DNA from: an uncultured Collinsella sp.
Lineage (GTDB): Bacteria; Actinomycetota; Coriobacteriia; Coriobacteriales; Coriobacteriaceae
NCBI GenBank assembly: GCA_905204635.1
Contig: CAJLAN010000039.1
Coordinates: 1-10,617 of the forward strand
Direction of reading: 5' to 3'
Length of the DNA stretch: 10,617 nt
A program made the translations under genes and the position numbers. This document shows, piece after piece, positions 6,689 to 10,617 of the stretch. The stretch's first letter is position 1; each line of letters starts with the position of its first letter. The notes beneath the pieces were generated by a model. That model was not told the origin of the DNA, did not search any database, and saw nothing but the letters and a program-made list of their open reading frames with translations.

Positions 6689-6746
6689 TTGATTGGGGAC
6701 AGACTTAAATGAGCGTTTTCACGCATTTAAGTCTGTCCCCAATCAA
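6689..6746. repeat. 58-nt extragenic palindrome (REP/MITE-like)
   Basis: Bases 6689-6711 are perfectly complementary to 6724-6746 over 23 bp. A two-base bulge (AG), a further 3-bp stem and a TTTC loop complete the hairpin. The arms carry the core GGGGACAGACTTAAATG. No T-run follows on either strand, and a proper terminator already sits 21 bases upstream, so this is not a routine terminator. From memory, palindromes with a GGGGACAGAC core are dispersed in several bacterial genomes, some near Y1 (RAYT-type) transposases; no transposase is present here. An extra GTCTGT at 6684-6689 can pair with ACAGAC at 6699-6704 as a competing fold. Confidence 0.8.
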
Positions 6747-6777
6747 CATTGCTGCGGCACTTTGCTCGACTAAAGCG

Positions 6778-6783
6778 TACAAT
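6778..6783 (+). promoter_or_regulatory. Candidate -10 (TACAAT) for the aminotransferase gene
   Basis: GCGTACAAT lies about 25 bases before the aminotransferase ATG, giving a short leader with a strong RBS. It is downstream of the 58-nt palindrome. A good -35 is not seen; the 17-base position reads CGGCAC. Confidence 0.45.
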
Positions 6784-6807
6784 AGCGCCTATGCGAAAGG
6801 GGAACAG

Positions 6808-7992
6808 ATGATCAACGAAACTATGTATGCTCGCGGTGCGGAAAGCTCCATCATCCGTGAGATTTTTAGCTATGGCCTTGAGCGCAAGGCGCAGATCGGT
6901 GCGGAAAACGTATTCGATTTTTCGCTGGGCAATCCGAGCGTTCCGGCGCCGGCTGCCGTGGCTGAGTCGATTAAGAAGGCCCTGGAGCTGCCGAGTGATC
7001 AGTTGCACGGCTACACCCCCGCTCCGGGCCTGCCGCAATGTCGAGCAGCCGTCGCCGAATCGCTCAACCGCCGCTTTGGAACGAACTATGAGGGTAAGGA
7101 CGTCTTTATGACGGTGGGTGCCGCGGCTTCGCTCACCTGTACGCTCAACGCCGTTACGAACCCGGGCGACGAGGTTATTGTTATCGCCCCGTACTTTCCG
7201 GAGTATCGCGTTTGGATTGAGAAGGCCGGCTGCACGTGTGTTGAGGCGCCTGCTGATGAAGACACGTTCCAGCTGAGCGTGGACAACGTGCTCAAGGCGA
7301 TCACCGATAAGACGGCTGCCGTCATTATCGACTCGCCCAACAATCCGACCGGTGCCGTATATACATGCGACACGCTGACGCGACTGGCCAATGTTCTGCG
7401 CGAGGCCAACGCTCAGCGCGATTCCGAGAATCCGATTATGCTCATCTCGGATGAGCCGTACCGCGAGATCGTGTACGGTGCCGAGGTGCCTTGGGTGCCC
7501 TCGATCTACGAGCACACCATCGTGTGCTACTCGTATTCCAAGTCGCTGTCGCTGCCGGGTGAGCGCGTGGGGTGGATCTTGGTTCCCAACACCAATCCGC
7601 AGACTGCCCGTCTGATGCCGGCTGTTGCGGGCGCTGCCCGTACGCTGGGTTTTGTATGCGCACCGGCACTCTTCCAGCGCGTGATCATCGATTGCATCGA
7701 TGAGCCGAGTGATGTCGGGGCCTATGCCCGCAACCGCACGGCGCTCACCGATGCTTTGACGGACTACGGCTATACCTATGTTGAGCCGGACGGTGCTTTC
7801 TACCTGTGGGTGAAGGCACTCGAGCCCGATGCGAATGCGTTTTGCGAGCGCGCAAAGAAGTATGAGTTGCTTGCGGTTCCCTCGGACAGCTTTGGTATGC
7901 CGGGTTGGTTCCGCCTGGGCTATTGCGTGAGTTACGAAACGATTGTCAATTCGCTACCCGCTTGGAAACAGTTGGCGGACGAGTATCGTTAA
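6808..7992 (+). CDS. PLP-dependent class I/II aminotransferase (394 aa)
   Basis: A fold-type I aminotransferase that moves an amino group between an amino acid and a 2-oxo acid through pyridoxal phosphate. It belongs to the aspartate/aromatic aminotransferase group, but the substrate cannot be set from sequence alone. The start at 6808 follows AAAGGGGA (6796-6803). A longer in-frame start at 6709 would translate the 58-nt palindrome and is rejected. Visible landmarks are GNPSVPAP (41-48), the NNPTG motif (178-182), D215 and Y218 in SDEPYRE (cofactor ring contacts), the Schiff-base lysine K245 in SYSKSLSLPGER, and R369 in FRLGYCVS (alpha-carboxylate binding). Length is typical, with no missing key residue. 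It is flanked by its own promoter-like element and by a hairpin-bearing gap, so it looks monocistronic. Confidence 0.93.
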   Translation: MINETMYARGAESSIIREIFSYGLERKAQIGAENVFDFSLGNPSVPAPAAVAESIKKALELPSDQLHGYTPAPGLPQCRAAVAESLNRRFGTNYEGKDVFMTVGAAASLTCTLNAVTNPGDEVIVIAPYFPEYRVWIEKAGCTCVEAPADEDTFQLSVDNVLKAITDKTAAVIIDSPNNPTGAVYTCDTLTRLANVLREANAQRDSENPIMLISDEPYREIVYGAEVPWVPSIYEHTIVCYSYSKSLSLPGERVGWILVPNTNPQTARLMPAVAGAARTLGFVCAPALFQRVIIDCIDEPSDVGAYARNRTALTDALTDYGYTYVEPDGAFYLWVKALEPDANAFCERAKKYELLAVPSDSFGMPGWFRLGYCVSYETIVNSLPAWKQLADEYR

Positions 7993-8009
7993 AAGTAAAG
8001 CGCTCTGCC

Positions 8010-8015
8010 TACAAT
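8010..8015 (+). promoter_or_regulatory. TACAAT hexamer upstream of the 8027-8057 hairpin
   Basis: A -10-like hexamer 18 bases after the aminotransferase stop. If used, transcripts would begin near the hairpin at 8027 and carry it in a leader of about 135 nt before the PHP gene. No clear -35 is visible. Confidence 0.2.
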
Positions 8016-8026
8016 GTTTTACGTGA

Positions 8027-8057
8027 AACGGGGTTTGGTGTTAAGCCGGACCCCGTT
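8027..8057 (+). other. 12-bp hairpin between the aminotransferase and PHP genes
   Basis: Bases 8027-8038 pair with 8046-8057 over 12 bp, including two G-U wobbles, around a seven-base loop (TGTTAAG). The outer eight base pairs are perfect (AACGGGGT with ACCCCGTT). No T-run follows, so it is at best a weak or Rho-assisted terminator of the aminotransferase gene. Alternatively it is a structured leader or operator of the PHP gene. The remainder of the 165-bp gap shows only the promoter-like hexamers. Confidence 0.55.
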
Positions 8058-8091
8058 GTCATGGACGTTGTGTCTTTGGGATGGAGTGGTT

Positions 8092-8120
8092 TTACGACTA
8101 TCGAAGGCTATGCGTACAAT
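8092..8120 (+). promoter_or_regulatory. Candidate promoter for the PHP-domain gene
   Basis: GCGTACAAT, with TACAAT at 8115-8120, is the same nine-base string as upstream of the aminotransferase. TTACGA at 8092-8097 is a 3-of-6 match to a -35 with a 17-base spacer. The leader would be about 30 nt. Confidence 0.45.
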
Positions 8121-8157
8121 GAATATAAGCGACGGCCGTGCCAGATAAGGAAACCTG

Positions 8158-8979
8158 ATGCCCTACCTGCTTTCTTGTGACATTCATACCCATACGATGT
8201 TCTCTGCGCATGCATATTCGACCATTGAGGAGAATGTGTACTGGGCGGCAGAGCGTGGTCTGCAGGTGCTCGGATCTGCCGACCATTTGAGCTCTATGGT
8301 TACGGCTTGCCCCAATGACCTGCGCAGTTACCAGTTCTTTATCAACCAGGATATCTGGCCGCGCATTTGGAGCGGCGTGCTGGTGCTGCGTGGTGCCGAG
8401 GCCGATATCGTTTCGCTGGACGGAAGCCTGTTTGGCGAGGACACCCCTGTGACGCTCGATATTGCCGGCGATTCGTACAGCCGTCAGCATTCGCTGTTCG
8501 ATTTGGTTACGCGTAATTTGGATTATTTGGTTGCGAGCGTGCATAATCCGCAGATTGCTGAGGGCGCGACGCTGGCCCAGACGACCGAGATGTATATCAA
8601 TGCCCTGGAGCACCCCAAGGTGTTCATGCTGGGTCACACGGGGCGTTCGGGCGTGCCGTTCGATATCGACGAGGTGCTGTTGGCAGCTAAGGCCAAGCAC
8701 AAGATTATCGAGATCAACAACCATAGTCTTGAACACGGTGTCGACACTGAGCATTGGGCCGTATGCCGCAAGATCGCCGAGCGCTGCGCCGAGCTGGGCG
8801 TGGGCATTGGCGTGTCAACCGATGCCCACATTGGCATGGCCATTGGCAAGCTCGATCACGCGCGCAAGATGCTCGACGAGATTCACTTCCCGCTGGATTT
8901 GATCGTGACGCGCGACCGCGAGACACTGCTGTGCGAGATGGCGGCAGCCGGCGTGTGCGATCTGCGCAATGGGATGTAG
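8158..8979 (+). CDS. PHP-domain metal-dependent phosphatase, YcdX-like (273 aa)
   Basis: A PHP-family hydrolase, probably a trinuclear-metal phosphoesterase resembling Escherichia coli YcdX; the natural substrate is unknown. Start ATG 8158 follows TAAGGAAA. Metal ligands expected from YcdX are all in place: H10 and H12 in DIHTHT, H18 in SAHAY, H43 in SADH, E81 in GAEAD, H129 in ASVH, H160 in LGHTGR, and D222 and H224 in STDAH. The H10/H12/H18 spacing (2, then 6) equals that of the YcdX ligands as I recall them. The C-terminal part (about 234-273) continues the TIM-like barrel with VTRDRETLLCEMAAAGVCDLRN. Histidinol-phosphatase (HisK type) is a less likely alternative. It is monocistronic, with a terminator 20 bases beyond the stop. 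Confidence 0.9.
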   Translation: MPYLLSCDIHTHTMFSAHAYSTIEENVYWAAERGLQVLGSADHLSSMVTACPNDLRSYQFFINQDIWPRIWSGVLVLRGAEADIVSLDGSLFGEDTPVTLDIAGDSYSRQHSLFDLVTRNLDYLVASVHNPQIAEGATLAQTTEMYINALEHPKVFMLGHTGRSGVPFDIDEVLLAAKAKHKIIEINNHSLEHGVDTEHWAVCRKIAERCAELGVGIGVSTDAHIGMAIGKLDHARKMLDEIHFPLDLIVTRDRETLLCEMAAAGVCDLRNGM

Positions 8980-8999
8980 CGGAGTTTATAAACCAAGCG

Positions 9000-9031
9000 A
9001 AGGGGGCGGCCCAGGCGGGTCGCCCCCTTTC
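9000..9031. terminator. Terminator between the PHP gene and rlmD
   Basis: Bases 9000-9012 pair with 9017-9029 over 13 bp, with one G-U, around an AGGC loop, followed by TTTCTTGT on the plus strand. It ends the PHP gene (stop at 8979). On the minus strand it follows the rlmD stop (9058) closely, but the tail there (TTCGCTTGG) is less U-rich, so termination of rlmD is likely but weaker. Confidence 0.88.
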
Positions 9032-9057
9032 TTGTCCCAAAAATCTACTGAGGTTGG

Positions 9058-10506
9058 TTAGCGGCGTTCGAGGACCGCTACGGTTTCGGTGTGGTCGGTG
9101 TGAGGGAACATGTCGACGGGCGTGATCTTGAGCAGTCGGTAGCCTCCGTCGAGGAGCTGATGCAGGTCGCGCTCTTGAGTTACGGGGTTGCAGCTGATAT
9201 AGGTGATGCGGCGCGGCTTAAGTGCGCAGGCAGCTTCGAGGAACTCGGGGGTAGAGCCGGCGCGCGGCGGATCGATGGAAAGGACATCGACCCGCTCGTT
9301 GTTGTCGGCGGCATCTAGGATGTAATCGGTGGCATCGTCGGCCATAAACCATGCGTTGCGAGTAAGGCCGTTGAGCTCGGCGTTGCGACGTGCGTCAGCG
9401 ATGCCGGCGTGGTTGCGCTCCACGCCAAGCAGCATAATGCCGATGCCCTTGTCCTGGGCGGCTTTGGCTGCGCACAGGCCGATAGTTCCGCTACCGCAAT
9501 AGGCATCCATAAGAATGTCACCCTGCTGCAGGTCCATCCCGTCAATCGCGAGCTGATAGAGCAGCTCGGTCTGCTGCGGATTGGTCTGATAGAACGCGGT
9601 AGGGGAAATATCGAATTCGCAGCCGAGCAGCTGATCGCGCATGCATTCGGCGCCATACACGATGCGGGTTTCCTCGCCGAGGATGGCGTTGCCGGGGCGT
9701 CCGTTGATGTTTTGGGCGACGGTGACGATGCGCGGATCGAGTGCGGCGACAGCCTCAAAGAACTCCTGCGCATGCGGTAAGTCGCGCTGAGCGGTCACGA
9801 GCGTGACCATGATCTGGTCGGTACGCCAACCGCAGCGGACGACGGCATAGCGAAGCAAACCAAGATGCTTGTCCTCATTAAAGGCGGGAATATGCAGCCG
9901 CTCAGCTTCGCGTGCGATGCCGTTGAGAATCTGACGGGCGCCCGGCGCCTCGACGGGGCATTCGGGTACGGCAACGATCTTGTGCGTGCCGCGCTCAAAG
10001 AAACCGCAACGGACAGCACCCTCTTTGCCAGGAGCAAACGGAGTGGCGGCCTTATGACGAAAACCGCGCGGCGCAGGATATTTGCCCGGGTCGCCCAGGG
10101 TGACACCCATACCACGAATAGGATCTACAGCAATGCCTTCACGCTCACAAAGCGAAGCAAAAAGCTCCTCCATAGCAGCCTGCTTGGCGGCGAGCTGCTT
10201 CTTATAAGGACGGTTGAGTGCCGTGCACCCACCGCAAGCTTTCATGATGGAACAAGGAGACTTGGAATCAACGGCCTTGCGCGCAGACGGAACCGGATTC
10301 TTATACGGGCGCTTGGAGCGAGTCTGAGAAGCCTTATCCTCGCTCCGACGAGAGCCGGGACGCTTGGCCTTAGCCTTGCCCTTGGCCGACTTACCCTTTG
10401 CGCCCTGAGACGACTTGGATTTCTTAGAAGATTTTTTCTCTTCCGACCCCTCAGCTGCCTCGATCAAAGCACGACGAGCCTTACGCTCCGCACGAGATTC
10501 TGCCAT
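9058..10506 (-). CDS. rlmD: 23S rRNA m5U methyltransferase, RlmD/TrmA family (482 aa)
   Basis: A SAM-dependent RNA uracil-C5 methyltransferase, most likely modifying U1939 of 23S rRNA; other TrmA-family targets such as U747 cannot be excluded. The start at 10506 has GGAG seven bases upstream (10517-10514). An iron-sulphur cluster motif, C85-x5-C91-x2-C94, plus C183 matches the RumA/RlmD pattern. The SAM site is LMDAYCGSGTIGL (332-344) with GVERN (361-365). SIDPPRAG (410-417) follows, then the catalytic nucleophile C439 in YISCNP and the general base E474 in HTDHTETV. Residues 1-84 are lysine/serine/arginine-rich low complexity and replace the TRAM RNA-binding domain expected at this end. The gene stands alone on the minus strand, convergent with the PHP gene, with a TACAAT hexamer upstream. 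Confidence 0.92.
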   Translation of the reverse strand: MAESRAERKARRALIEAAEGSEEKKSSKKSKSSQGAKGKSAKGKAKAKRPGSRRSEDKASQTRSKRPYKNPVPSARKAVDSKSPCSIMKACGGCTALNRPYKKQLAAKQAAMEELFASLCEREGIAVDPIRGMGVTLGDPGKYPAPRGFRHKAATPFAPGKEGAVRCGFFERGTHKIVAVPECPVEAPGARQILNGIAREAERLHIPAFNEDKHLGLLRYAVVRCGWRTDQIMVTLVTAQRDLPHAQEFFEAVAALDPRIVTVAQNINGRPGNAILGEETRIVYGAECMRDQLLGCEFDISPTAFYQTNPQQTELLYQLAIDGMDLQQGDILMDAYCGSGTIGLCAAKAAQDKGIGIMLLGVERNHAGIADARRNAELNGLTRNAWFMADDATDYILDAADNNERVDVLSIDPPRAGSTPEFLEAACALKPRRITYISCNPVTQERDLHQLLDGGYRLLKITPVDMFPHTDHTETVAVLERR

Positions 10507-10546
10507 GAATTAACTCCACTATTAAATAAAAGAAAAGTCCGAAGTA

Positions 10547-10552
10547 ATTGTA
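10547..10552 (-). promoter_or_regulatory. Candidate -10 (TACAAT) for rlmD
   Basis: Read on the minus strand, TACAAT begins at 10552, about 40 bases before the rlmD ATG at 10506. No good -35 is present; the 17-base position is AATCGG, and TTGAAT lies too close. Confidence 0.35.
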
Positions 10553-10561
10553 CCGTGCATT

Positions 10562-10609
10562 CAACGTGCCCGATTGGAGGGGACGCCTATTTAAGTCCCG
10601 AGCACGTTG
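10562..10609. repeat. Imperfect nested palindrome at the right edge
   Basis: CAACGTGC (10562-10569) is perfectly complementary to GCACGTTG (10602-10609), and GGGAC (10580-10584) pairs with GTCCC (10595-10599) inside it. The interior holds GATTGGAGGGGAC and ATTTAAGTC, which resemble the arms of the palindrome at 6689-6746. No gene is seen from 10507 to the window end other than the rlmD leader. The element may continue beyond the edge. Confidence 0.45.
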
Positions 10610-10617
10610 TCTCCCGG

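Noticed and set aside
5917..6726. Antisense open frame (269 codons) opposite the end of ftsH and the terminator
   Set aside because: Runs through the terminator and into the 58-nt palindrome, has Gly-Val repeats produced by the ftsH hexamer repeats, and no family motif.
6709..6807. Upstream extension of the aminotransferase to 6709
   Set aside because: It would translate one arm of the palindrome; the ATG at 6808 has a strong RBS and gives a family-typical N-terminus.
7993..8157. Small coding frame crossing the aminotransferase-PHP gap
   Set aside because: It starts inside the aminotransferase gene, runs into the PHP gene in another frame, and has no RBS or motif; the gap is better read as regulatory.
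1..10617. CRISPR array, tRNA genes, prophage, toxin-antitoxin or defence cluster
   Set aside because: No regularly spaced repeats, tRNA-like cloverleaf, integrase, transposase or defence-type protein was seen on either strand.

Overview
The window is bacterial chromosome of fairly high GC with dense housekeeping genes. The gene set (tilS, hpt, ftsH in that order), the protein style and the recurring TACAAT -10-like hexamers suggest a Coriobacteriia actinobacterium, most likely Collinsella. That assignment is from memory of such sequences, not a database search.

Layout. The window opens with an intrinsic terminator (22-52) of a gene lying outside. A small uncharacterised tail-anchored membrane protein follows on the minus strand (119-586). 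An AT-rich intergenic region (587-862) separates it from a divergent small heat-shock protein gene (863-1294). This region carries a HAIR-like inverted repeat and a small hairpin over the Hsp20 ribosome-binding site. Hsp20 converges on a WalJ/YycJ-type metallo-beta-lactamase-fold gene (1377-2186, minus), and the two share a perfect 22-bp bidirectional terminator. The MBL gene diverges from tilS (2235-3773). A 147-bp gap holding a GC-rich palindrome and a TAGAAT hexamer leads to hpt (3921-4469) and ftsH (4471-6618), which are one base apart and end at a terminator.

Downstream come a striking 58-nt palindrome that is not an intrinsic terminator (6689-6746), a class I/II PLP aminotransferase (6808-7992), a 165-bp gap with a 12-bp hairpin, and a YcdX-like PHP-domain metal hydrolase (8158-8979). 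A shared terminator then separates it from an RlmD-type 23S rRNA m5U methyltransferase on the minus strand (9058-10506). The last bases (10562-10617) hold another imperfect palindrome that resembles the 6689-6746 element.

Function. Several genes concern information processing and quality control: tRNA-Ile lysidine synthesis (TilS), rRNA methylation (RlmD), membrane proteolysis (FtsH) and protein holding under stress (Hsp20). Purine salvage (Hpt), an aminotransferase and two metal-dependent hydrolases fill out the rest. I see no CRISPR array, intact insertion sequence, phage gene, toxin-antitoxin pair or defence system, and no convincing new multi-gene system. The most interesting material is noncoding: the 58-nt palindrome and its possible relative at the right edge, the operator-like repeats upstream of hsp20 and hpt, and the possible RNA thermometer on hsp20.
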